Assembly: GCA_003342815.1 (NCBI GenBank)
Contig: PTEX01000004.1
Span: 1,302,001 to 1,366,000, forward strand
Reading direction: 5' to 3'
DNA length: 64,000 nt
From: Eudromia elegans
Lineage: Eukaryota; Chordata; Aves; Tinamiformes; Tinamidae
Every line of letters starts with the position of its first letter. Position 1 is the first letter of the stretch. Below, piece after piece: positions 12,661 to 24,930 of the stretch. The position numbers were made by a program, and so were the translations under genes. The notes beneath the pieces were generated by a model. It was given only the letters and a program-made list of their open reading frames with translations, was not told the DNA's origin and did not search any database.

Positions 12661-15600
12661 CAGACACACATACAGATGCTGTTACAAATGATCTAAAAAT
12701 GAAGTTTTTCACATACACTTTGCCTAAACCCACTGGGAACAAGTAAAATAGCTTTCCTGTAATCAATGTCTCTAGATTTGTCTCTAGGTCACTTAGATGA
12801 AATAGCAATGCTTTGTAACAACAATTTTGTTTTATAACTAAAAAAAAAAAAAAGCCTGCACACTTGCAAGTGATGTGTAAACAATAAGTAAAAACACACA
12901 GAGAAATGCCCATAGAAGGGACTTAGTGCTGTATTTAGCTTATAGAAGGGTAAGCTGAGATGCAGTTCTTCACTTCCAAAACAAAACCTGGAGTTCACCA
13001 GGTAATAACTCACACAAATAATTAAAAACCCTGCTACGCTGCCGTAAGTACAGACCCCAATGCTCTCCTCCAGAAAATACTTTCTGCACAGTGAGTCCTA
13101 AGAGATGATTAAGGAGGAAAGGAAAAGAAGATAAAGGAATTAACTCCTTAAGCTTCTCCCTCTAGGCAGAAGGGAAATAAAAGTGGCATCTAAATAAAGC
13201 TGAATTTACTATTTTACAAATTTAAGCATCCATTAAAGGTTCTCATCTATGCTATTTACAGATAGAGTCATTTTAGATGTCAAAGCAAGAATCAAAAACT
13301 CAGGAAACTGGCAGAAACCAGTCTAAATTTAGATAAACTCAAAAAGATTTTTGCTACTTAGAAATAATTACACAGCATTTTGTTTACCTACCAGCTTTCA
13401 TGCCAGGGAGCTCCAAACATCTTATTTACAAATTATTAAATCGCTGTTCACAGCACAGACACACAGTCACTTCTGCTACAGCCTGGGAGACTGTGGAAAT
13501 GCAAACTGCAGCACACTCCCAGCAGGTGTCGGGACTGAAGGGGAATCGATTGTGAACCAGGTGAAACGCAGAAAGGCAACTGAATCACCTGAGCTGGAAA
13601 TCACTTAGTCGGGGGTGAAAACTCCTGGTCTTTTGACAACATACTCCTGGATTTTTAATGATTATAAGTAAGAAAGGATTCATTTGAAATCTGTGACCAC
13701 TAGCCATATAGTATATTTATCACTGATACGGGGCTTTCGTTCTCAGCAAACCTGGGGAAAGAAAAATTGTGCCAAACCACCCTCAGGACACATTCTGCCC
13801 TCTGCTTTGGGACAGATCTAGTCATAAAACTAAGTGATTTTTCTGGTTTTATTTTATTTCTTTGAATTCTGATAAATGTCAAAACTTCAGAGAAATGCTT
13901 TGATCACTGAAATATTTCAAGTGGCTTTGCAAGTACCTCCTAGAAAAACAAAATGAAGCATTTAAGCCACTAATAGATTTTTTTTTTTCCAGGATCACTC
14001 TCCCCCCCGCCCAGTAAATTAGTTTACATCAAATACATTCTTCAAAAATATATCCTACAAGATATGTTGATCATCCTTAACCTCTCTGGACTTCCTACAA
14101 CACAAGGAAAGGGGGAGAACCCTTCTGGGTTCTTTTGGATGAAAAGAGTGGAACAAAACAGAGCTCCCCTTGTGCTGCCCTATCACCAGGAGTGCACTAA
14201 GCAGGACCTCTAAGGAGAGGGGACCGAGTTCCTGTGCTGAGCCCCAAGCAGCAACCAACCAGCTGCAACTTCCTGACAGAAATTATACGGGAGCAGCTTT
14301 GCACCCATCCTTGCCCAAGAGGCACAGAGGCAGCGTAAAGCCCTCGTTATTGTTTTTCTTAGTCATCTATGCCTGCTCTGTTGCTCCTTCTAAAGATGTA
14401 ACACAGGTTTGGGCTAATATGTCTGTTGTGCTGAGCTTTTCACATTTGTATTTTCTGCTTAGCTTGTATTAATAGACTATACCATAGCACGGGATAGCGT
14501 ATCACCAGGAACACTTGTTTCATGAAAAAATAAAGCCAAAGAGCACAAACTGAACACCCAATGCAGGACTTATGACAAGTTTTGTACACAGGTAAGCACA
14601 ATCTCAGGGTTTTACGTTTTATCTTCCTTATCTCTTTTATTGTTGAATATAAATGAACTGTTGCTTTAAACTGTTTTGGTAAAACACTGCCTGTGGTCAG
14701 AATTTCTGATCACATCAGGCTGTGATCCGAAATTCCCTGGGATTTGCCATTTTTCACGATTATTGCAATACTCAGCAAAATAGACACTTTTTCAAAAAGC
14801 AGTGAACATAACTTCAGGGGGTGAATAAAGCAGCTTTCCAGTCCTCTGCCTCCTTCCACTGATAACTTAGTCAAATTGTAATAGCTTCTCATGTGCACCC
14901 CACATCACGTTACTGCTCCTGCTATGTGTAGTCTCTAGGGCCATCAATCACCCAGCCCTCCGCAAAGCCCTCGTCGTTGCCCGGTGGTGGCAGTCAGGGT
15001 ACCCTGGTGCTTGTGGCTCTGGCCTAAGCTTAGCCGACACCCTGCAACCCCACCTAGCTCCCACCTGCATGTAGCATTTTGGATCTGTTGTCTCTTCAGA
15101 CCCAACTTTGTCCACTGCACACAAATAGGCTTTACAGCAGGTGCTTCCAGATGACCCATGTGTTTCTCGTTTGGCTACTGAGATTGAATTCTTTCTCTTT
15201 TAAATTGCATCTCCATCAGTTTTACCCTGTATTACATGGTCCTAAGTTACAGCAGACTGCTCGCCTGGCCTGGGAGCACATACAGCAAAATACTGCTTAA
15301 GGAGGGGTTAAAGTTTGAGGAAATGCTTTCCCAACAGTAGGGCAAAACAGCAAGCAAATTAATTTAATTAATTAATTAAACTTCATACATGAAAGGTAAG
15401 TATCACAGGGCAGGCAGATGAAACTAGGTAAGCTTCCTTGAGCCATGCTTCTACTCAGTGAGTTTCAACTACTTACTTGTTGCATGTGTGCCCACTTACA
15501 CATTTTTTTTCATTATCATTACTCTAGCATAGGATCTACATTCGTGCCAAGTGGTTCCTGAGATATATGACAGGCTGTACTCTGAGGACTTTCCACACCA

Positions 15601-17448
15601 GTTTCAAACGAGATGGGCTACACTAACATCAAGAAAATTCTGAGTATCAGAATGAAGAAAAATCCAACACTGACCCAGGCAAACAGCAGCAGTTTGTGCA
15701 CAGGGTAAAGGTTCTTTTAAATAAACAAAACACTGAACTTCTTTTGGCCCTGGATTCTCCTGCCCACATGTAACTCTGCTGCAGCACTGTCATCTGACAT
15801 GTGGCTTGATTTGTACCACTGCACACCCCAGATTCCTGGTGCCAGCTCTGCTTTAGGAAAAGAATGAAAACTTACGTTAATAAATATTATAACTTAAAAC
15901 TGAGAAGATGCTATTCATCTTCAAAACAATTTACTAATGGTGCTTTATGTACACAGCTTCATAGCTGTGCTTAGCTTTTTCCTGGAAGCAGATCATCCAA
16001 GATTGTTATATATTAGCTTCACTTACTGCCAACAAGCAAGGAATTGGTTGCAAAACTTGCTCAAAATTATATAGAAAGTGACACATCTGGCCATGTTAGA
16101 CTCACGAATCTCTAAATCCAAGACTTCTTAGACTGTAAGCTGAATTACGTTACATAACCAAAATAAATCTTAGCTCTCTAACCAGGTTTGTGTGTGTGTC
16201 TGTGTGGCCTTGCAATGAGGGGCAGATCCACTAGACTGGATCCACTTTATGATATGTACAGCTACCTGGGTAGCAAGAGGCAGCTCTAAGCTGGGTTTGG
16301 CAGTGCTCTGAGCCAGTGGGATGGGAGCCAGCTATGGCCAAGAAATAGCATGGCCACCTGTACTAAGACTCAAAGAAAGTACCGAGAAAGTACCGTTTTT
16401 CACCAAGACACCTTCCTATTACCACTGATCCAGAGGTCATGAGGCACAATCCATCAAGTAGCTGACATATACTCTGAGCTGGAAAACTGTAACTCCTTTC
16501 TTATTTGCATCTTTTAGTGACCTGCCTTCTCTCCTCTTCTGTCCCGTAGTAGCCCTGTGCCTTTAAAATTTTTTGTTCAGGGATCATATCCTACTGGGTG
16601 AATGGATTGTACCTAGGAGAATATTTAAGCACTGGTGAAATATTCATCATCATAATTTATCCAGCTGAACATTGGGCACCAACATCTCTGTCTCCTGTGA
16701 CCTCTCACTGCAGCAGCACAGAGTACTATAACGTTATGTTTGTTACGTATTCTAGGGGATTAGTGTTACGCACTGTATTATTTTTAGCTTATGGCTGATT
16801 AATTTAATGCATGTGAAAGGAAGAGATAAGCGTATGATTGTGACCAGAAGTGGGGAAGCTGATCAAAGCTGAATTAGGAGAGTCTGTGGCCTAATTTCAT
16901 CATTGTTTTAATATTCTAAAACCTCAGGGTTCGTGTTCTTGCCAGAATGAGACAGACTTCTCTTCAATCTGCCTTCTGCAGTCAATTTTACTGTCTCCTC
17001 ACTTTCTAATTTGACATTTCCTCCAAACAGAAGTGCCATGCACATCATCTTGTAGTTACTTCTCCGCTGCTCTAAGTTACTTTCTGCTCCACACATTTTT
17101 AATCTGTTCAGGCCTTGCTTTTCCTGAAAGATAAAATTCCTGGTTCCACATTAATCTGACCCTGCAAGTGATACGACTGGCAGCAGCCCCTCCAGTGCCC
17201 TGGTGTACGTATGCACACAAAGCACAAGCTAGGTGCTCTGAGCTATACATTTATATATTATCTTAGGGAAGTCTTCAGAAAAAATAGGTTAAAAGGCTTT
17301 GAACAGACAAGACAAGGTGTAGGGTATGACCCTCAAATGTCCTAGGAGAAGAAAACATAGATCTCCAGTCTTCAAAGCAGATCTTGCTCTGCAGTCTGGC
17401 TCTAAGTCATGAAAAGAAACATGCACAAATTGAGAGAAGAATAAGTGT
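12661..17448. other. Non-coding sequence with minor simple repeats, no gene seen
   Basis: Holds an A-run at about 12840-12854, a T-run followed by a C-run near 13979-14010, a TTAA/ATTA run at about 15355-15380, a TG-rich run at about 16188-16207, and an 11-bp direct duplication (AGAAAGTACCG twice) at about 16373-16394. A plus-strand donor-like word (AAG then GTAAGT) ends near 15391, but no strong exon could be built from it. No coding gene seen. Confidence 0.55.
15355..15380. repeat. (AATT)n simple repeat
   Basis: Short tetranucleotide run made of AATT/TTAA units in an AT-rich interval. It is self-complementary and could form a hairpin. No other meaning is supported. Confidence 0.7.
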
Positions 17449-17560
17449 CTTTCTTTTCTTTTTTTCTTTTCTTTTTTCTTTTCTTTTTTCTTTTCTTTTT
17501 TCTTTTCTTTTTTCTTTTTTTTTTCCTTTTTTTCTTTTTTTATTTTCTTTCCCCCCCCAC
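17449..17560 (+). repeat. Pyrimidine microsatellite, period 12
   Basis: About four near-perfect copies of TTTTTTCTTTTC lie within a longer C/T-only tract that closes with eight C residues. On the opposite strand this is a purine-only A/G tract. Pure purine-pyrimidine mirror sequence of this kind can form triplex DNA. Long basic or phenylalanine-rich frames crossing it are artefacts of the repeat. The tract is immediately followed by an AG at 17561-17562, so it also has the appearance of a splice acceptor. Confidence 0.9.
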
Positions 17561-17562
17561 AG

Positions 17563-20500
17563 AAAACAAACTTATTACCTGCCCTTCTCCCTCTTAGTTT
17601 CACGTTGGGAGATTCTCAAGTTTACTCTGCAGAACTCCAAAAGAAGTGCTTTTTCTTCATTGTGCAAAATAATGTTTTAGAGATATTAAAACAAGAGGGA
17701 AAAAAAGGAAAGAAGAAGCCACCCTTTCTCAAGAGGAGGCCTATTTGGAAAGCATTTACTTGCAGGGACAACAGCAGGACAGTAGGACAACACAAGCACT
17801 CCCAATCCTTTATGGCACTGGTGGAGCTATGTATGTTTGGCTCCTTTCAGAATGAGTACCTGGATGTAAGAGAGTCTAAGTTATTATCTACCAAGGAAAG
17901 TAGTAACTGAAATTGGATCTCTTCCTCCTTCCATCGCTTAAGACAAATCATTTATCTTCCTAGAGAGCATGAAATGCACTAAATTTCACAGACTGCTTCT
18001 CAAACAGGAGACTTAACATTTCCAAGCAGGACTTCTTCAAAATGAGATCACTTTCCCTCTGTGACTCACATTACCAAAGAGTCTGTTATTAGTCCGATAT
18101 TTTATCTTTGACACGGTAAGAAATATTGCTGCCATAAACCCTGCTGCCCTTAGTAAAAGTGGAACCACTTGGGGAAAGCTAATAAAGCGAGGGACAATGA
18201 TGGCAACTGCCAATGAATACTTAAGCACCAAATGAGCCAGCTGCCCACATACACATGCTCATGCTCATACCCACACTTCTGCGTACACATCCTTCTTCAC
18301 GTGATTACTACACCAGCAGAAGGGACTACAAGGATGGTATGATTTTGACTTTGCACTGTGCAAAGTAGCAGTGCGCTGGCAGGGAGATGGATGAAGTGCT
18401 GTTAAAGATCTTGAACTCCAATGATTCACATTTCTTTTTACAAACTTAGCTTCATCTGGCTTACTTAATAAATAGTTCTGCTTTTTCTTGGATTCTTACC
18501 AAAGAGAATGTGTAGAGGAAAAGGTGTCTAAAAAGACTGTATCACTGCAGCACAACTTTCTGTTCTCTTTCATATCACTTCTACTTTGAAGAACAGTTTT
18601 AAGTATTAAAACAGATAAATAGTGACAAAAGGAAAGAGGAAACTGAGACATATAAGATCATTCCAAGCAGAGGAGCTCGTCAAGAAACACTCTTAAAAGT
18701 TCTTCACATTTACGTAATTCTAGGACTGCAGGAACAGGAGGGGAACATTTGTGCTGTATCAACAGAAGAAACAGAGAGATACCAGGCTCACTAATTCAGC
18801 TGGGACATTACAAAGAGTTTGAGAAAGGAGACACCTTTTGAATCACAGATATTTATTGCAGCAGTAACGCTACCTTTACAGTTATTATTTAAGGTTCCTG
18901 ACAAAACTTGGTCACTCTCCTCTTCTTTCACCAACTCCTGCTGCTAGTCCTCAGGGTCAAACTCCTGAGGAATTTTGAAAATAGGAGATCTCATAGTCAA
19001 TTCATAGAAATCACTCATCTAGAATCACAAGAGCTACACAAATTTAAAAGCCTTCGTGGAGATACAAGGAAGGAATATTTTGTAAGAACATCCAGGTCTA
19101 CTCTTCCATTTCATGGAGGATCTGCCCTGCAGGGCTTAGATAGGGGCATTCAACTTTCTGAAACTTCTCTGAATTCAAGTATTTCCTCAGTGGCTAAGCC
19201 TGTAACTCTGACAGCAAACTCTGCTGCTTGGCAAGATTTTTGATATTCCAAGAACTCTGTTGCCAATTTTCCGACTCTAAGGTACAGTCACAAAATAACC
19301 TTGTGTAAGGTTATAAACTCTCTTATACTCTCTTACAGCACTCTTGTTCTCTGACAAGCTCTGTGGCAGCACTCTTGCTCATGAGAAACCTTTTTTATCC
19401 ATACGGTAAATCCTCTCTGTTTCTTCTCTAGGCAGTAGTTCAGCAGCATTTTCCATCTCTCCAAGCTCTTCTTTTCTCTCCTTCTACCGATTAACAATCT
19501 CATTAACTAGGCTAACATCTACTCTCCACATGGTTTTAATATATTTACATTACTCTAAACGGTCAGGGATTCCACAGCTGACATAATTTTGGTCTGTAGT
19601 TTGAATGACATACTAAGGCCTATGCTTAGATCGACTTCAGAGCCCTATAATCACATCCATCACTGTACTATCTGTTCACATATTTACAGAGCTTATCTAC
19701 AGATGATATGCCTTTGGCAGATATCAGAAGAAACATTTGAACACATCTTCCGCTAGCTGAAACTAGCCAACATGGAGAATGTCCCTCATCCACTTCCTAA
19801 GCCAATCCTGCAAGATACCTAAGAAAAAAGAAGAAATGACCAACCATGCAGTGTCTGAACCCTTCTGAGGTAACCACAGGGAAGACGACAAGGCTTTATA
19901 TCCTTCCAGTTCATAGCAGGACTGAAATTCACCTTCTTTTTGTGGAAATCACTAAGGAACCATCAGAAGGAAGCGGCAGTCAGTCTTTACCAGGCAGTGT
20001 AGCTAAATCTCTTATCTAGTAAGATCTCCCTATGAAAGTCCACTGTCATTAAAAATAAACAAATAAATGAAATGCAGACATGGTTATGGGGATGAGGATG
20101 GTATATGCTGAATAGTATATCTGTTGAGAGGGATAACTTCTTACTTGGCAGCAACCTGCAACCTATGTATCGACCAGTTCTTTGGCACTTGCAACCTTCA
20201 TACCTTCCCTTTAGTACCCCATTAATCTGTCAGGAAGATTCTTGTTTAGTGTAAACTAGCACATCTCCCCTGAATGTCAAGGAAGTTGCTTGAGGTATTC
20301 ACCACAGAACCCCACTCAGCTCCTGTCCCAAGGCCTGAGATTTATATGCTGCCCCATCTCCTTTAGCTTGGCATTATCTGCTCTGCCAGTGGTCTGAGTC
20401 ATTCTCTTCAAGATGCAATGGTCCAGAGGTGGGGATGACAGGTTGTGATTCCTGTGATGAGTAGGGGCAGAAGAAGAGGATAGGTGCTCCCTTTATTTCT

Positions 20501-23500
20501 TCATTGCATTTACCCAAGCACTGCAAGGAAAATGTTGCTGGGTAGCTGTTAAAGGGCAACTGTTTCAGGAGTCACAGGTACATCTGCATGCGACATTTAC
20601 TCTGCTAGGAATGATGTATCCCTTCAGAAGGAAGGGCCTGAATCACAGCCCAGCAATAACAAGTAAATCACTTTCTGGAGGAAGATAATGGCTCTCCCCA
20701 TCATCGAATGCTTTTCTTTAAACCTATTAGACCAGACGCTGCCCTTATCTTAATAAAGAGTTAAATTTCATGTTTAATACACCAAAATAGTCAAGAGTAT
20801 ACAGGTTATATTCCCTTCCTTGCTACTTTTTCACTGAGGGACCTCCCTCTGCATCCTTCCTCCTCTGGAGGATGGGACACTTATCCTTCCCTCAGAGAGC
20901 AACTGGGGGAACACAGATCAAGACTGGCAAAGAAGTCTGACTCACAAACCTGAAGTGCGAGTGAAAGGGTAGCACAAGACTCCTATACTACTCCAACCCA
21001 AATATAACAGAAGAGCAGGGATTAGCAGAAAGGACTGATCTCTCCTGTCACAAGACTCTTTCGATCTGAAAAGAGCCCGAGAGAACCAAAAAAGCACATA
21101 AATTGACAGAATATAAAAGAAACACGGTTAATAAACAACATTCAGCACTAGAATGCTCCTTTAACACCTTTCCCTGTGTCTTATCAGGTTTAGCAACTCA
21201 TGTTTTGCCCCACACCTCCTACTGTGCACTGTAAGATTATTCTCCAGCTATGTATTCTCATTATTTAGCCTAATCCACTTTGAAGTGGAGCTACAGTTTT
21301 TGCTAACTTTGATCACTTCAGAACAGAATCCTCCAGACATACAAACCATTTATGCAAGTACAAGGCAAAGACACAGAAGAAACACAGGGTCAGAGCTAAG
21401 CATGTACTGGCAAAGCTCTACAGTGTGACCTAGAGAGAATTACGTGAGGAAAGGAGAGAGAGATTTATACCTATTTAGATTATGCTTGCTTTTAAACAGG
21501 AATAATTTTCCCATATTCTAAAAAAATAAATTTCCTATGAGACTTGCTTACAAAAAAGATGGAAAGTGAGCCTTCAGCTGAGGCCACCTCAGTCAAGAAG
21601 ATGATGACACAGAATTAATGTCAGAAGGGTTAAAGGCAGAAGGGCATCAGCTATATCTCCAGTGGGGAGCACAAGCAGACACGAAGTCTCAGGCACTACT
21701 CAGTAAAAAGCAGGAGTCAGAGCAGATGAGCAGACCCGTGACCAGATATTCTCACCCGTGGGGACAGTGTGCAGGTGATGACACGCCACATCTTACTTGC
21801 TCCTTCAAGTTATTACAGGACTCATACTTGATGAGAGCTTAGAAGTGGACCAACCAATACTCCTGCATATGGTGAACATATATTTTATATGAATATAAAA
21901 TGACCACAAATACTTTACGCTCAAAACTGAGCTGTTTTCAAACATAAACTAGGCCAATTATTTTTGTTTATGTGTAGAAAATCCAAAGAGGTAACATACG
22001 GCCAACTAGAAATAAGGAAGAGGCAAACAGTTACCTGCTCTCTGTTTGCTGGGGGGTTTTTCCTCCACCCTTTGCTTTCAACACATGCTTTAATGACTTT
22101 CTGGGTTACAGCTCACCCTGCACAGCTCTGACAGGGCCCTGAGGAAAAGTCTGCATTTTCTCTGTCTCCATGACTGGGTCTTTATCTGCCTCTGCCAAAA
22201 ATCACCCAAGGCCATGCAGTGCTGTGGAGTCCTTGCCTGTTGAAGCTCCCACTTCAGCCAACCCCACCACCCGTCCCATCTCCCCTCCTGCCATACGCTC
22301 GGGGCTCCCATGGAAGCACATTACATGTAGTTTGTGTAAATACAGCTGCCACAACAGCTGGACACTATAACTGCACTATCCTGTGAAGAGCTGCTCTGCC
22401 TTAAAAGTGGCCCAAGGACTGCTAAAAGGTCAAGACTTGGACAGACCTTTTTAGACTCTATCAAAATACATATCCTGCGATTAGTCAGATCAAGCCTACC
22501 CTATGAAACTGGTCCCTGTGCAGAACAAGAGTTTCTACTGAAGGGCAGCAGTGCCCTGAGAAAGGACAAAACAAACTGACGAAAAGAAACTGCTTCTTCT
22601 CACCAAGTGATACCATCCTGTCAATTGATGTTTTTGCTGCTCCTTCAGCTGATATGGCACCTGCATTCAGTAAGAAAGGAAAGAAGAGAAAAAACACAAA
22701 TATGACAGAAAATATGCAAAATGGACCGTTTGCCTATAAGTCATCAGGTCCCTTTGTTCAGCACTTGCTTTGGCCTAAAATTGGGGAAATTCTACAATCC
22801 TTCAGAAGAAAACAACAGAAAATCATTAAGGAACTTTAGATCAACATAGAGTAATGGGTCCTTAGTACAGTACCTCAAAACTGGAACAGCTTTCCTTTCT
22901 CTTAGACCTAAGATCCGGCAGTCTTTTGGGGGGGGGGGGGCGTGCATAATTATTTTTACCGGGACAACCAGCTCCTTGAAGGACAGCCACAGAATTTCTT
23001 GCTCTTTCGTGATGGATTTTTGTTCCAACGTCACTGAATGGTTCAGAGGGCGTACAAAGACAACCATGACAGATTTCTCTGCAGCAGAAATGTGCATTCT
23101 CGTTAGTAATGTTGGATGACATGAGCCACAAAGTTTATCTTGATTTATGATTTCACTTCACTCATTGAGGTAGCATTCAGATTTTCCTTTTCTTCTAAAC
23201 TGGAGAGATATGAGGACTTTATGCTGGGAGCTCTATCATTGCTACAGAAGTATTTGGGGAGCTGCTCTACAACATTTGCAACCTGAGCAGATGCTGGCCC
23301 TACGGGAGGTCTCAGAACAAGCCCACTACTCACAGTACTCTTTTTCCATCACTGCTCATGTGAACAACTGGGAGTTTCTTTGTACTGACCTGCCAAACTT
23401 CTCTCTTCATCTTCTAACCCAAGCCCTTGGATGCTCCACAAATCCGATGTCCAGACTGTTTGCTCCACTGCACAGAAATGCCATCGTGCTGAGAGTCATT

Positions 23501-24680
23501 TGGCAACACCTGCCAGTGATGACTGTGTGTTTTATAACAGTCCATTAGCACAAGGTTCTTAATGAAAATGAAAGCTGGTAATGAAGCCAAAAGGCAGCAG
23601 CCTCTAGTCTAGGGAGGGCAATTAAGATAGAAGGGAGGGGGAGACTGGAGAATAAAATTAACACATAGATAAAGAAAAAGGAGACCTGGTGGTGCATTAG
23701 CATTAATGTAGCTATGGCAAACCATCCAGTTTCATTTATGAAAACATTTTGTCGGCATTTTGTGGGCTATTTTTGTATCACTGGCTGATACAACAGATTA
23801 TTGCTCCCTCAGAGATAAAGACATCAACAAGAGCAACACACACAGGATTGCAATGTGAAGGTGATAAAGACCCACCAGAAAATGAAGACTTATGGTGTGG
23901 TAGATGTGGAGCTTTTGACAACGTAAAAGATGTAACTGGTCCTTCTCTAAGTTGCCATATCATTTCAACCAGTTATCAAGGAATGATTGGTACCAAGAGT
24001 AGAAGTTTCAATAGCTTTTCCGATTTAGCTGTCAAAAATTCAGTGGTTTCCATGTTTTTACTTCAAAAAGTACTATATAATCTAATGCTATAAGATGCTC
24101 ACTCATGACAGTGGACCTAAAACACCTTTGTACAACTCAGTGGCATCCCTTCTGTTGCATTCTCCTGTAAGAACATGAAGATAAGCTTTTTCTTCTTTGT
24201 GTGCTTGAAGATGGCTTTCATTTCACTTCTTCCACCCTGTCAGAACTAAGTTTAGGTTCTCTCATAATGAAGCCACGTAAGATTGTAATCATTAAATCCT
24301 TTCAATATTCTTACAATTTGTTTGACATATCTCCACCCCACAGTGTTTAAAGCCCATAACATTTCAGTCTAGGTGTACTTTATCAGATCTCTTCACAGAT
24401 GAATTATCCACCTACTGCTTTATGAAGGATGTCACAGCACTTATGCAACATTTATGCTGTTTTCTATCCACACCAATTATTGCAATTCTTTCAATTCTAA
24501 TCCAATCTACACATTTCAATAGTCATTTTTTCTTTTTTTCTGAGAACTAAGAAAAGTGCGAGACAGAAATGAGTGTAACTTCTAAATTGTCTAGCCCAGT
24601 TCATGAAAATGCTATTGCATTTTGTTTTGTTAATTTATTTTAGCAAATTCTTCATGTTAAAGCCAAGTTTTAATTGTTAT
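17563..24680. other. Non-coding sequence, no gene seen
   Basis: Long AT-rich interval of unique-looking sequence. Contains imperfect repeats of a CTCTTAC/CACTCTTG type word around 19318-19382 and the G-run listed separately. The largest frames (111-114 codons at 18908, 23210 and 23749 on the plus strand) show no recognisable domain. The stretch 24090-24680 may include further, unrecognisable parts of the LINE relic that follows. Confidence 0.5.
22928..22940 (+). repeat. G13 homopolymer
   Basis: Thirteen consecutive G residues, followed by CGTGC. Homopolymeric G runs are unstable in replication and sequencing and can take part in G-quadruplex structure, although a single run alone is insufficient for an intramolecular one. 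The length may be imprecise in the assembly. Confidence 0.85.
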
Positions 24681-24689
24681 TTTTTCAAG

Positions 24690-24930
24690 TCAGATTATAT
24701 AGGGCTTTTTGTCAAAGAATTCATTGAAGTCTAGATGTATCACAACCAATATTTTCCTTTCATCCATTAATTCTCTAACTCAGTCCAAAAGTAATCAAAT
24801 GTCTGCTGTGAGTTTTGTTTATTAAGAATGCCAATGATTACAGCTCATGGTTCTGTTACCCTGGATAGTTACACATTCATTTCTCATAGTATTGCATCCA
24901 TTATATTATTAGAGACTGATAAAGCCTTTA
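24690..24930 (-). mobile_element. Ancient CR1/L3-type LINE relic, reverse-transcriptase domain
   Basis: Read on the minus strand, 24711-24743 translates to VIHLDFNEFFD, which corresponds position by position to motif A of non-LTR reverse transcriptases (a hydrophobic pair, then L-D-F, then an aromatic F-D). This motif carries a catalytic aspartate, here still present. The flanking nucleotides also follow the CR1/L3 pattern, including a TTTGTTTATTAAGAATGCC block near 24813-24832 where these elements encode a conserved segment upstream of motif A. The frame is broken by stops just before and after, so the copy is dead. Ends are approximate. The exact family (CR1, L3 or L2) cannot be set by eye. 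Confidence 0.65.

Noticed and set aside
17289..17603. Lysine-rich minus-strand ORF and its phenylalanine-rich plus-strand counterpart
   Set aside because: Low-complexity translation of the pyrimidine microsatellite.
18640..18670. GAGGAAACTGAG word resembling the MIR core
   Set aside because: Only about 12 bp match and the continuation diverges at once.
22195..22240. CACCCAAGGCCATGCAG stretch resembling the MIR 3' core
   Set aside because: Single short block with mismatches and no upstream core; chance similarity is likely.
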